A DNA stretch of 64,000 nt from Tistrella mobilis KA081020-065. GTDB lineage: Bacteria; Pseudomonadota; Alphaproteobacteria; Tistrellales; Tistrellaceae. How positions within the stretch are numbered: position 1 is the stretch's first letter; the number at the start of each line of letters is the position of its first letter. Below the pieces are notes generated by a model. The model was not told where the DNA came from. It saw only the letters and a program-made list of their open reading frames with translations, and searched no databases. A program made the translations under genes and the position numbers. Shown piece after piece: positions 1-9,270 of this stretch. The stretch spans positions 727,501 to 791,500 of the forward strand of contig NC_017956.1 of NCBI RefSeq assembly GCF_000264455.2, given 5' to 3'.

Positions 1-1904
1 TAGCCGACGCCGCCGGCACGGCGGTTGCGGTAGTTGGCGTCGATCAGCGGGGCGACCTCGGCCTTCACCTTGTCGTGCAGCCCCTTGCCCCAGTCGCCCG
101 GGTGCTGGAAGTTGCTCATGATGTAGGCGAAGCCGTTGACGTCGTCGACCGCCTGCAGGCCGGTCGACTCGGCGCCGGCCGGGCAGGACAGCAGCCGCGA
201 CAGGCGGCCGGTATCGACCTCATAGGCCCAGAGGAAGTTGTTGACGTGGTTGCCGCTGTCCTCGCCGATGAACAGCGTGCGCAGCCGCTCCGAGAACTTC
301 ACGTTGTCGGGATTGGCGACCAGGTCGACATCGGCGGTATTGCCGGTGGCGTCGGGTTCCGCCAGATCGCGGCCGACCAGGGCCGGGACGGCCGAGAAAT
401 GCACCGGCACCCAGTCGCTGTCGATGGCGTTGCCGGCGGCATCCTTGCGGCCGCCTTCCATCGGCAGCTGATAGACCGCACCGGCATCGATCTTGTCGAC
501 CTTGATGCCGCTCTTGCCGTCGCTCATCGACTTGTAGATGTAGGACACGGCCATATAGGCGGTCTTGTCCTTGGCGTTGACGGTCACGCCTTCCAGCTTG
601 CTCAGCGCCAGCGTGGCCCCCTGCAGCGGCGCCCAGCGATGGGTTTCGAGGAAGGCCGCCGCCTTCTCCATGCCCGGCTTGAAGCGCACCCACTGGGCCT
701 TGCCGTTGAAGCCGATCTGGGTGAACGAGGCGTCTTTCGGATCCTCTTTCACCACCTCGACGATGTCGGCGGCGGTCAGCGTGTCGGCGAGCTTGCGGAT
801 CTCGTCGCTGGTCGCATGGCCGAGCTTCACCCAGGTCAGATCGAACGAACCGCCCTTGTCGATGTCGACGCCCGCGCGCTGCGCCAGCTTCGCCGCATAA
901 AGCGTGCCGGCCGACAGATCGGCGGGCTTGTCGGCGATGAACATGAACAGGCCGCCATTGGTGGCGTCGTCACCCATCAGCACGGTGCGCTGGTCAGGCA
1001 TCACCTGCACCAGCTCGTGCGAGATGCGGCCCATGCAATAGTGCTTGGTGATGGTGCCGGTGCCGTCGGCATTCACCTTCACCTCGGGCAGATGGCCGTA
1101 GTGATAGGGGTTGGCCTTATCCGGATCGCCGAACAGGTTCTGGCTGAAGGCGCGGAACTGCTCGTCGGTCCTGGCGAAGGGCGCGTCGGGCTCGTACTCT
1201 TCGCTCGACAGATGGGTGTTCCAGGGCGACAGGCTGGCGCCGCAGGTGATCCACAGGCCGTGCACCCGGCTGGTGTCGACATTGTGGTACTGCACCAGCT
1301 TCAGCGCGCCGGTCGCCGGATCCTGGTCCAGCGTCAGCACCGCGATGGGCGAGGGCAGGCGGCCATACATGTCCTTATCGGCGGCATCGCGGGTGGTGTA
1401 TTCGAACTGCACCACCGCGAACACGGTGTTGCCCTTCACGCCCGCGACCTTCGCGTCCATCGGCATCAGCATGTTGCAGCCGTCCGGGCAGTCGGAGAAG
1501 AACTGCACCGGCTTCTCGCCCGAGGCGTCCATGATCGGCTTGCCGTTGATGTCGACATAGCCGCCGGCCAGCACCTTGCCGCCCTTGCCGTCGGGCAGGT
1601 CGTCGCCGGTGATGAACAGCGGCTCGTAGCCCAGCGCGAAATTCTGCGTCTTGCCGTCGGCATAGGTCACCACCATCGACGAGCCGACCGTGGTGGTGGC
1701 CTGTGCCGCCGCGGTGGCAGGCGCCGACATGGCGACGAACTCCACCGACCTGGGCGCCGCGGCGGCGCCACCGGTCGCGGCGAAAGCGGTGCGGCCGAAG
1801 GCGGTCGCCGTCGAGCCGGCGGCAAGCCCCGCCACGGGCAGAAGCGGCATGCCCGCCAGCAGGCGGAGAACCGTGCGGCGCGAAGCCTCGGGCAGAGTGG
1901 ACAT
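1..1904 (-). CDS. phoX: PhoX-family alkaline phosphatase, 3' end missing
   Basis: Secreted phosphatase of the PhoX (DUF839) family, which releases phosphate from phosphomonoesters outside the cytoplasm using Ca/Fe cofactors. The protein opens with a twin-arginine signal (SRRTVL at residues 8-13, then a hydrophobic stretch and an Ala-rich region), so it should be exported folded by Tat. Family-like segments follow, such as HGLWITCGASLSPWNTHLSS and the later FIGEDSGNHVNNF. The start at 1904 is chosen because the Tat motif follows directly; a longer frame-shifted reading upstream makes no sense. About 634 codons are present and the gene runs off the left edge, so the C-terminus is not seen. I found no convincing Pho box upstream. 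Confidence 0.9.
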   Translation of the reverse strand, partial: MSTLPEASRRTVLRLLAGMPLLPVAGLAAGSTATAFGRTAFAATGGAAAAPRSVEFVAMSAPATAAAQATTTVGSSMVVTYADGKTQNFALGYEPLFITGDDLPDGKGGKVLAGGYVDINGKPIMDASGEKPVQFFSDCPDGCNMLMPMDAKVAGVKGNTVFAVVQFEYTTRDAADKDMYGRLPSPIAVLTLDQDPATGALKLVQYHNVDTSRVHGLWITCGASLSPWNTHLSSEEYEPDAPFARTDEQFRAFSQNLFGDPDKANPYHYGHLPEVKVNADGTGTITKHYCMGRISHELVQVMPDQRTVLMGDDATNGGLFMFIADKPADLSAGTLYAAKLAQRAGVDIDKGGSFDLTWVKLGHATSDEIRKLADTLTAADIVEVVKEDPKDASFTQIGFNGKAQWVRFKPGMEKAAAFLETHRWAPLQGATLALSKLEGVTVNAKDKTAYMAVSYIYKSMSDGKSGIKVDKIDAGAVYQLPMEGGRKDAAGNAIDSDWVPVHFSAVPALVGRDLAEPDATGNTADVDLVANPDNVKFSERLRTLFIGEDSGNHVNNFLWAYEVDTGRLSRLLSCPAGAESTGLQAVDDVNGFAYIMSNFQHPGDWGKGLHDKVKAEVAPLIDANYRNRRAGGVG

Positions 1905-2030
1905 GGAACAGATCTCCGAACATCCAGGACAGGGTCGGTCGTGCGGCCGGCCGGGCGCAGATGCTAGTCCTGGTATGTTACGGTTCTGGTGCTATGCGTG
2001 AGGTGGATGGATGACGGCGGTCGATGCAGG

Positions 2031-2501
2031 TCACGCCGCCCGGCTCTGCCACCCGCCACGCTCTTCCATCACCACATCCATCCGGCCTCCGCCGGCCGTC
2101 TCTGCCGCGAAGGCCGACAGCCGCTCGGTCAGGCGTGGTGTGTTCTCCGCACCGGCATGTTCGGTGAAGATCAGCTTCAGGACCCGTTCGGCGAGCGGAT
2201 CGATGTTGCTCTCACCCCGTTCCCATCGACCGACGGTCTGCTTGTCGCGGCCAAGCAGCCGGGCCAGCTCTTCCTGTGACCAGCCGAGCTCGACCCTCAG
2301 AAACCTGAGCTCGGCACCGCTCAGCCCGCCTGGCCTGCGAACCAGGGCAAGACCGATCGCCCGATGCAGGCGGTCGATGTCGTGGATGGCGAGCGTCTCG
2401 CCATAGGGTGTCTCGCGCAGGGTGTAGCCGTTGGCGAGATAGACGTTATCCAGCCCGCATTCGGTGTAGGGGTAGAGGGTGTCGGTCACGGCTGCCTCCA
2501 T
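2031..2501 (-). CDS. XRE-family HTH regulator, antitoxin-like
   Basis: A 156-residue protein with an N-terminal segment containing TECGLDNVYLANGY and a C-terminal XRE-type helix-turn-helix (LGWSQEELARLLGRDKQTVG, then RWERGES), about residues 70-120. This layout is common in antitoxin-like regulators that bind their own promoter. The ATG at 2501 is preferred over an in-frame start further upstream because the conserved region begins just after it and because the upstream reading would translate the operator palindrome. No toxin gene is adjacent: phoX lies downstream and a terminator lies upstream. It could be a solo regulator or an orphan antitoxin. The target is unknown. Confidence 0.8.
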   Translation of the reverse strand: MEAAVTDTLYPYTECGLDNVYLANGYTLRETPYGETLAIHDIDRLHRAIGLALVRRPGGLSGAELRFLRVELGWSQEELARLLGRDKQTVGRWERGESNIDPLAERVLKLIFTEHAGAENTPRLTERLSAFAAETAGGGRMDVVMEERGGWQSRAA

Positions 2502-2512
2502 CGTGATTGAGA

Positions 2513-2525
2513 TATCATTATGATA
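2513..2525 (-). promoter_or_regulatory. Palindromic operator candidate upstream of the XRE gene
   Basis: TATCAT-T-ATGATA is a perfect inverted repeat centred about 18 bases upstream of the XRE gene start, in a short AT-rich patch of GC-rich DNA. Position and symmetry fit autoregulation by the HTH protein. The palindrome is seen directly; the binding is inferred. Confidence 0.45.
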
Positions 2526-2573
2526 CTTTTCACAAGAGGCAAGAGCGAGGGGGCAGTGGGGCCGCGACACACG

Positions 2574-2603
2574 AAAACCCCCCGTCCGCAGCCGGACGGG
2601 GGG
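2574..2603 (-). terminator. Rho-independent terminator of the acyl-CoA dehydrogenase
   Basis: A perfect 11-bp stem (2578-2588 with 2593-2603, loop CAGC) is followed on the minus strand by TTTT. It lies about 60 bases past the stop of the leftward acyl-CoA dehydrogenase gene and insulates the XRE gene. Confidence 0.8.
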
Positions 2604-2662
2604 TTCCGAAGGCAGTCCGGCCTCGCTCGCGGTGCAGGCGGGGCCGGTGGTCTGATCAAGGA

Positions 2663-3874
<1,212 letters not shown>

Positions 3875-3935
3875 GGGGGCTTCCTCCTGATCTGGCCGGA
3901 CCTTCGGGGCCCGGCTGGCTTGCCAACACTTGTAT

Positions 3936-3950
3936 CAAACAAACGTTTTA
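3936..3950. promoter_or_regulatory. PsrA-like operator, acyl-CoA dehydrogenase side
   Basis: CAAAC-AAAC-GTTTT fits the G/CAAAC-N4-GTTTG/C pattern known for the TetR-family fatty-acid regulator PsrA. It lies in the 376-bp divergent region 3875-4250, on the acyl-CoA dehydrogenase side. A related box sits at 4123-4136 on the regulator side. I see nothing else in this region apart from AT-rich promoter-like patches. Confidence 0.5.
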
Positions 3951-4122
3951 TCTAGGCTGTGATAGCACAGGGCTTGGGGCGTTGTCGATGGAGAAACCGC
4001 AAGAGAGGTGAGGGCCGGGGAGGCGACGCAGGCAGCGGGCGGTGATGGCGGGCTGGATCGCCCCGCTGTCCGGACATGCATGTTTTACATTGTCGCGCCG
4101 TCACGCCTGTGTCATCGATATT

Positions 4123-4136
4123 CGAACGAACGTTGA
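4123..4136. promoter_or_regulatory. PsrA-like operator, tetR side
   Basis: CGAAC-GAAC-GTTGA resembles the box at 3936-3950 (shared core AAC-N2-ACGTT, 11 of 16 aligned positions) and lies about 115 bases upstream of the tetR start. A pair of related boxes, one per divergent gene, suggests one regulator controls both. Confidence 0.4.
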
Positions 4137-4250
4137 TTTAAAACGTCGCCTGAAACGAATGGCCATGGAGCGCCCGCATGTGATGCCCCCGCATTGCATC
4201 GCTGGTCCGGCCGCCGCAACGGGCGAACAGCATCGGATGGGAACGCATCG

Positions 4251-4979
4251 ATGGCGGGCACCGACACCAAGGAGAGGATTCTGGACGCGGCCGAGCGTCT
4301 GTTCGCCGAGCACACCTATGCCGGTGTGTCGCTCCGCACCATCACGGCCGAAGCGAACGTCAATCTGGCGGCGGTGAACTATCATTTCGGATCGAAGGAT
4401 GCGCTGCTGCAGGCGGTGTTTCACCGTCGGGCGCGCGACCTCAACCGCGAGCGCGTGGCGCTGCTGGCCGAGATCGAGGCCAAGTCCGGCGACCGGCCGC
4501 TGCCGCTGGAAGAGGTGCTCTACGCCCTTCTGGCGCCGCCGATGCGCTGGATGTCGGATCCCGGGCGCGGGCTGTCGGTTTTCGTGCAGTTTCTGGCCCG
4601 CTGCCGCGCCGACGGCACGCCCGAAATGAAGGCGCTGCTGGACCGCGACGTGCGCCACCTGCACCGCTTCGTGCCGGCCCTGCAGCGGGCGCTGCCGGAC
4701 CTGGCGGCCGAGGAGATCTATTGGCGGCTGCATTTCTCGCTGGGCATGATGCACTACACCATCACCGATCTCAGCCGCCTGGAGGCGATTTCGCAGGGCG
4801 TCTGCGATCTGGAGGATTACGACGCGCTGATCCGGCGGATGGTGGCCTTTGCCGCGGCGGGCTTCCGCAATGCGCCGCCGCTGCACCAGATACCCGTCTT
4901 CACCCTTGGCCAGAACGCCCCGGCGGCGTCGCCGCGCGCGCAGGCGGAAGAGGATGAGGCGGTAGAGGCGGCGTCCTGA
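4251..4979 (+). CDS. TetR-family transcriptional regulator
   Basis: A 242-residue TetR-type repressor. The N-terminal helix-turn-helix is clear (KERILDAAERLFAEHTYAGV, then NVNLAAVNYHFGSKDALLQA, residues about 7-52), followed by a helical ligand-binding region. The ATG at 4251 puts the HTH directly at the N-terminus as is usual for TetR proteins; the earlier in-frame ATG adds an unconserved tail. It lies divergent from the acyl-CoA dehydrogenase and 56 bases upstream of the quinone oxidoreductase, which it may co-transcribe with. The PsrA-like boxes nearby and the neighbour gene suggest an acyl-CoA or fatty-acid ligand; that is inference. Confidence 0.9.
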   Translation: MAGTDTKERILDAAERLFAEHTYAGVSLRTITAEANVNLAAVNYHFGSKDALLQAVFHRRARDLNRERVALLAEIEAKSGDRPLPLEEVLYALLAPPMRWMSDPGRGLSVFVQFLARCRADGTPEMKALLDRDVRHLHRFVPALQRALPDLAAEEIYWRLHFSLGMMHYTITDLSRLEAISQGVCDLEDYDALIRRMVAFAAAGFRNAPPLHQIPVFTLGQNAPAASPRAQAEEDEAVEAAS

Positions 4980-5035
4980 CGGGCGCTCAAGACTGAAACG
5001 GATACGGATCGAAACCGGTCGAACGGAGGAAAGAC

Positions 5036-6010
5036 GTGATCAAGGCGGTTCTGTGCACGAAGCTGGGTGGCCCTGAGGATCTTGAGATCAAGGAGATTCA
5101 GGCGCCCGAGATGAAGCCCGGCCATGTGCGGGTGCGGGTGCGGGCGGCGGGTGTGAACTTCGCCGACACGCTGATCATCCAGGGCAAGTACCAGGTGCGG
5201 CCCGAACTGCCCTTCTCGCCCGGCATCGAACTGGCGGGCGAGGTGATGGAAGTGGCGGCCGACGTGACCCATCTGAAGCCCGGGCAGCGGGTGATGGGCA
5301 TGGCGCAGAGCGGTGCCTACACCCAGGAAGTCGTGCTGCCGGCGACCGCCGTCGTGCCGATCCCGGACATGATGGATTTCGCAAGCGCCGCCGCCTTCCC
5401 GGTCGCCTATGGCACCTCGCATGTGGCGCTTGACCATCGGGCGCATCTGAAGGCGGGTGAGAAGCTTCTGGTGCTGGGGGCTGCCGGTGGCGTCGGCCTG
5501 ACGGCGGTGGAGATCGGCGCCGCCATGGGTGCCGAGGTGGTCGCGGTGGCGAGCAGCCCCGAGAAGCTGGAAGTCGCCCGCGCCCATGGCGCCACCCATC
5601 TGATCGACTATTCGAAGGATGATCTGCGCGAAAAGGTGAAGGAGCTGGTCGGCGGCGTCGACGTGGTCTACGACCCGGTCGGTGGTGCCGCCTTCGATGC
5701 TTCGCTCCGCTGCATCAACTGGGAAGGCCGTATCCTGGTCATCGGCTTCGCCAGCGGCACCATCCCGCAGATCCCCGCCAACCTGCTGCTGGTCAAGAAC
5801 GTGTCGGTCGTCGGCACCTTCTGGGGCGCCTATATGCACAAGGATCCCAAGGTGCTGGGCGACAGCCTGAAGACCCTGCTCGGCTGGTATGCCGAAGGCA
5901 AGCTCAAGCCGCATGTCTCCGAGACCTTCCCGATGGTCGAAGCGCCCAAGGCGCTCAGGGCCCTGATGGAGCGGCGCTCGACCGGCAAGGTCGTCATCGA
6001 CCTCAACTGA
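5036..6010 (+). CDS. NADPH:quinone oxidoreductase family protein
   Basis: A medium-chain dehydrogenase/reductase of the quinone oxidoreductase (zeta-crystallin) group, which reduces quinones or enoyl compounds with NADPH. The catalytic-domain segment GVNFADTLIIQGKYQVRPEL appears near residue 40 and the Rossmann nucleotide site LGAAGGVGLTAVEIGAA near 145-160. The zinc ligands of alcohol dehydrogenases are absent, as expected. Translation starts with GTG at 5036, supported by a good Shine-Dalgarno (ACGGAGGAAAGAC). At 324 residues the length is normal. It follows the TetR gene on the same strand, so it is probably in the same regulon as the divergent acyl-CoA dehydrogenase and may reduce an enoyl-CoA or a quinone. 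Confidence 0.88.
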   Translation: MIKAVLCTKLGGPEDLEIKEIQAPEMKPGHVRVRVRAAGVNFADTLIIQGKYQVRPELPFSPGIELAGEVMEVAADVTHLKPGQRVMGMAQSGAYTQEVVLPATAVVPIPDMMDFASAAAFPVAYGTSHVALDHRAHLKAGEKLLVLGAAGGVGLTAVEIGAAMGAEVVAVASSPEKLEVARAHGATHLIDYSKDDLREKVKELVGGVDVVYDPVGGAAFDASLRCINWEGRILVIGFASGTIPQIPANLLLVKNVSVVGTFWGAYMHKDPKVLGDSLKTLLGWYAEGKLKPHVSETFPMVEAPKALRALMERRSTGKVVIDLN

Positions 6011-6291
6011 TCCGGGAACCCTCGCCAGAGCTGCATCCGGAAGCATGGCCGGTCGTGGATTATGGTCTGCGGCCGGTTTCATTTAGCTAAAATACGATGC
6101 ATATGCGAATTGCGACGCATTTTCGTGCCCGTCGTGGCGATTTGCCTGCCGATCCTAACAAATGATTAACTTCTCCCCTGCGATAACTTCCGACCGGGGG
6201 GAGTTTCGGGATATTGAACAGTGGGCATGGCGGGTCCGGGCTGGCAGTGAGAGACCCGCTCACGGGACATCTTGGGAAGAGGGACACCGAT

Positions 6292-8445
6292 ATGGCGGCT
6301 GCGGCGCGTGGGCTGCGCATCGTTCATAAAATTCCCGGTGCCATCGTGGCTGCGGTCGCGATCACATCCATCGTACTCGGCGTCGTCGCCTATCTGGTGT
6401 CGTCGCGCGAGCTGGTGGAGGCATCGGAAACCAAGCTGGAAGCGATCACCGAGGGCCGCAAGGCCCGTCTGAACGACTATCTGGAACGGGTGCGGTCCGA
6501 TGTGGCGGTGCTGGCCGACAATTCGGTGCTGCGCCAGACCCTGATCGACTTCACCTACGCCTTCGAGCTGATCTCGCTTATGGACGATAAGCCCGATCAG
6601 ATCCTTCAGAAGTCGTATATCACCGACAATCCCGAAACCGACCGGGCGGTGCTGAACAAGGCCGGTGACGGCACCTTCTTCAGCGACAGTCACGAGCGCT
6701 ATCATCCCTGGCTGCGGGCAGCCTCACGATCCAAGGGCTATGCCGATCTCTATCTCGTCGACAAGAACGGCTGGGTGGTCTACTCGGTCGAGAAGAACAC
6801 GGATTTTGCGGTCAAGCTCGACGAGAGCGATGTCGGCCAGACCGGTCTCGGCCGCGCCGTCGCCGCCGCGCAGGCGGCCACCGAACCGGGCCAGGTGTCG
6901 CTGATCGACTTCACCTATCACCCCCAGGCCAACAACGAAGTCAGCGCCTTCCTGGCGGTGCCGGTCTTCGGTGACGGCGGCTATGTCGGTGCCGTGGTCG
7001 TGCGTCTGTCGGTCAACGGCGTCGACAACGTCATGCAGAGCGCCCAGGGTCTGGGCGAGACCGGCGAGACCTATCTGGTCGGCTCCGACGGCTATATGCG
7101 GTCCAACTCGCGGCTGTCGGCCGATACAACCGTGCTGGAGCGGCAGGTCAATACCGACGCCGTTGCGGCGGCTCTTGCCGGAAAGAGTGGCTCGGTACGG
7201 GATGTCGGGCCCGGTGGCTATGCCGTGCTGAGCGCCTATCAGCCGCTCGAATTCCTGGGGCAGCGCTGGGCGGTGATCGCCGACGTCGCCGAGGACGAGA
7301 TCCTGGCGCCGGTCGTCGACATGCGTAACATGATCGCTGCGGTGGCCGTCGGCCTGATCGTGATCGTCGGCTCCATCGGCATGTTGGTCGCCCGCGGCGT
7401 TACCCGCCCGCTCGGCCGGATGACCGGAGCGATGAAGGAACTCTCGAACGGCAACCTCTCGATCGACATTCCCGATCGCGACCGCAGCGACGAGATCGGC
7501 GAAATGGCCGCCTCGGTGCAGGTCTTCAAGGACGCCATGGTCGAAAGCCAGCGCCTTGCCGAGGCTCAGCGGCTTGATCAGGAAGAGAAGTCGAAGCGCG
7601 CCGAGGAACTGGTGCGCCTCACCCGCGGTTTCGACGACCGGGTCAGCGGCGTGCTGCGCGGGGTGACGGCGGCCGCGACCGAGCTGGATGCCACCGCCCG
7701 CTCGATGTCGTCTACCGCCGATGGCGCCCGCCATCAGTCGGACGAGGTGGCCCATGCCACCGCCCAGGCGACCGAGAACGTGCAGACGGTGGCAGCTGCC
7801 GCTGAAGAGCTGTCGCATTCGATCTCCGAGATCGGCCGGCAGGTCCACAAGTCCTCGACCATCGCCGGCCGCGCGGTCGACGAGGCCGAGCGCACCAACC
7901 AGACCGTCTATGGCCTGGCGGCCGCGGCCGAGAAGATCGGCGACGTGGTGCGGCTGATCACCGACATTGCCGAGCAGACCAACCTTCTGGCGCTCAACGC
8001 CACCATCGAGGCGGCCCGGGCGGGCGAAGCCGGCAAGGGCTTCGCGGTCGTGGCCTCCGAGGTCAAGAGCCTCGCCAACCAGACGGCGCGGGCGACCGAG
8101 GAAATCTCGACCCAGATCGCGGCGGTGCGCGGCGAGACCAACCAGGCGATCGGCGCGATCGAGGGTATCCGCAAGATCATCGTCGAGATCAACGACATCG
8201 CCACCTCGATCGCCAGCGCGGTCGAACAGCAGAGTGCCGCGACTCAGGAGATCGCCTCGAACGTTCAGGCGGCCGCCCGCGGTACCGAGCAGGTCAGCCG
8301 CAGCGTCGACGACATGCGCGATGCCGCCCAGGCCACCGGCAGCGCCTCGCAGCAGATCCTGTCCTCGGCCGGCGAACTCGCCCGCCAGGCCACCGATCTG
8401 GACAGCGAAGTCCGCAGCTTCCTTGAAGCGGTGCGCGCCGGCTGA
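6292..8445 (+). CDS. Methyl-accepting chemotaxis protein
   Basis: A transmembrane chemoreceptor of 717 residues. TM1 is at about 14-34. A periplasmic double-Cache-like sensor follows (with [20 protein letters not shown] and [14 protein letters not shown]), then TM2 at about 346-368, a HAMP domain ([20 protein letters not shown]) and the cytoplasmic signalling domain. Its conserved hairpin tip, [20 protein letters not shown], lies near 556-580 and contacts CheA/CheW. No C-terminal CheR-binding pentapeptide is present. The ATG at 6292 has a purine-rich site (GGAAGAGGGA) and puts TM1 at the N-terminus. It is monocistronic with a strong terminator downstream. The ligand is unknown; Cache sensors often bind amino or organic acids. 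Confidence 0.95.
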   Translation: MAAAARGLRIVHKIPGAIVAAVAITSIVLGVVAYLVSSRELVEASETKLEAITEGRKARLNDYLERVRSDVAVLADNSVLRQTLIDFTYAFELISLMDDKPDQILQKSYITDNPETDRAVLNKAGDGTFFSDSHERYHPWLRAASRSKGYADLYLVDKNGWVVYSVEKNTDFAVKLDESDVGQTGLGRAVAAAQAATEPGQVSLIDFTYHPQANNEVSAFLAVPVFGDGGYVGAVVVRLSVNGVDNVMQSAQGLGETGETYLVGSDGYMRSNSRLSADTTVLERQVNTDAVAAALAGKSGSVRDVGPGGYAVLSAYQPLEFLGQRWAVIADVAEDEILAPVVDMRNMIAAVAVGLIVIVGSIGMLVARGVTRPLGRMTGAMKELSNGNLSIDIPDRDRSDEIGEMAASVQVFKDAMVESQRLAEAQRLDQEEKSKRAEELVRLTRGFDDRVSGVLRGVTAAATELDATARSMSSTADGARHQSDEVAHATAQATENVQTVAAAAEELSHSISEIGRQVHKSSTIAGRAVDEAERTNQTVYGLAAAAEKIGDVVRLITDIAEQTNLLALNATIEAARAGEAGKGFAVVASEVKSLANQTARATEEISTQIAAVRGETNQAIGAIEGIRKIIVEINDIATSIASAVEQQSAATQEIASNVQAAARGTEQVSRSVDDMRDAAQATGSASQQILSSAGELARQATDLDSEVRSFLEAVRAG

Positions 8446-8470
8446 GCCGGTTTACCGCACGCCTGACGGC

Positions 8471-8508
8471 GAAGACGCCCCGGACGGGAAACCGTCCGGG
8501 GCGTCTTC
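8471..8508 (+). terminator. Terminator after the chemoreceptor gene
   Basis: A perfect 17-bp inverted repeat (8471-8487 with 8492-8508) with a GAAA tetraloop, 26 bases past the chemoreceptor stop. It lacks a long T-tract, but the stem is very stable. Confidence 0.75.
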
Positions 8509-8606
8509 ATGCGGAGATGGTGTTCTCGCCGCCCTGAATTGGGGATGCCGGGGGGCATGGCCGGTGCTAGTCTCCAGGCTTCGCCGACCCATCCCGAAAG
8601 GTCCCG

Positions 8607-9188
8607 ATGCTCCGCCGCCTCTACGACCGGACCATGGCGCTTGCCGGCCATCGTCACGCCGAACGTGCCCTCGGTGTCGTCAGCTTCGCCGAAAGCTCGT
8701 TCTTCCCGATCCCGCCGGACGTGATCCTCGCCCCCATGGTGCTGGCCCAGCGCTCCAAGGCCTGGCGGTTCGCGCTCATCTGCACCCTCACCTCGGTGGC
8801 GGGGGCGGTGCTGGGCTATCTGATCGGCTATCTGCTGTTTGAAAGCGTCGGCCAGGCGATCCTCGATATCTATGGTCTGCGCGAGGACTTCGCCGCCGCC
8901 GCCGCACGCTATAACGAGCTGGGCTGGGTGATGGTCCTGCTGGCCGGCATCACGCCGATCCCGTTCAAGGTGATCACCATCACCAGCGGCGTCACGGCCA
9001 TGAATGTCGTCAGCTTCATTCTGTCGGCGATCGTGGCGCGCGGTATCCGGTTCTATGCGGTGACCGCGATCATCTACTGGTTCGGGCCCAAGACCCTTGC
9101 CATCGTCGAGAAGCGGCTCGGCCTGTTCACGGTTCTGTTCTGCGTCCTGCTGGTCGGTGGTTTCGTGCTGATGCGCTACATCCTCTGA
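8607..9188 (+). CDS. yqaA: YqaA-type DedA-family membrane protein
   Basis: A 193-residue inner-membrane protein of the SNARE-associated/DedA superfamily, YqaA branch. Visible features are the re-entrant segment SFAESSFFPIPPDVILAPM (about 26-44), the conserved GITPIPFKVITITSGVTAMN segment (about 114-133) typical of YqaA proteins, and several hydrophobic helices. DedA proteins are implicated in lipid flipping or proton-dependent membrane homeostasis; the exact role of YqaA is unknown. The ATG at 8607 is preceded by GAAAGG. The gene stands alone between two terminators. Confidence 0.88.
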   Translation: MLRRLYDRTMALAGHRHAERALGVVSFAESSFFPIPPDVILAPMVLAQRSKAWRFALICTLTSVAGAVLGYLIGYLLFESVGQAILDIYGLREDFAAAAARYNELGWVMVLLAGITPIPFKVITITSGVTAMNVVSFILSAIVARGIRFYAVTAIIYWFGPKTLAIVEKRLGLFTVLFCVLLVGGFVLMRYIL

Positions 9189-9218
9189 CCGACCGATCCA
9201 TCCGTATCCCGACATGAC

Positions 9219-9250
9219 ACGGGCCCCGCGGGAAACCGCAGGGCCCGTTT
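9219..9250 (+). terminator. Terminator after yqaA
   Basis: A hairpin pairs ACGGGCCC-C-GCGG with CCGC-A-GGGCCCGT around a GAAA loop, followed by TTTCC. It lies 30 bases past the yqaA stop and separates it from the convergent molybdenum hydroxylase gene. Confidence 0.7.
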
Positions 9251-9270
9251 CCGTTCATGGAGGCATCTGA

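Noticed and set aside
75-1967. A 630-codon open frame on the plus strand opposite phoX
   Set aside because: High GC leaves long open frames on the antisense strand. The translation is low-complexity (Gly, Ala, Arg, His-rich) and no family is recognisable, while the minus strand encodes a clear PhoX.
1905-2030. A Pho box upstream of phoX
   Set aside because: Only partial resemblance (CTGTCCT followed by an unrelated half-site). It does not reach a two-repeat Pho box.
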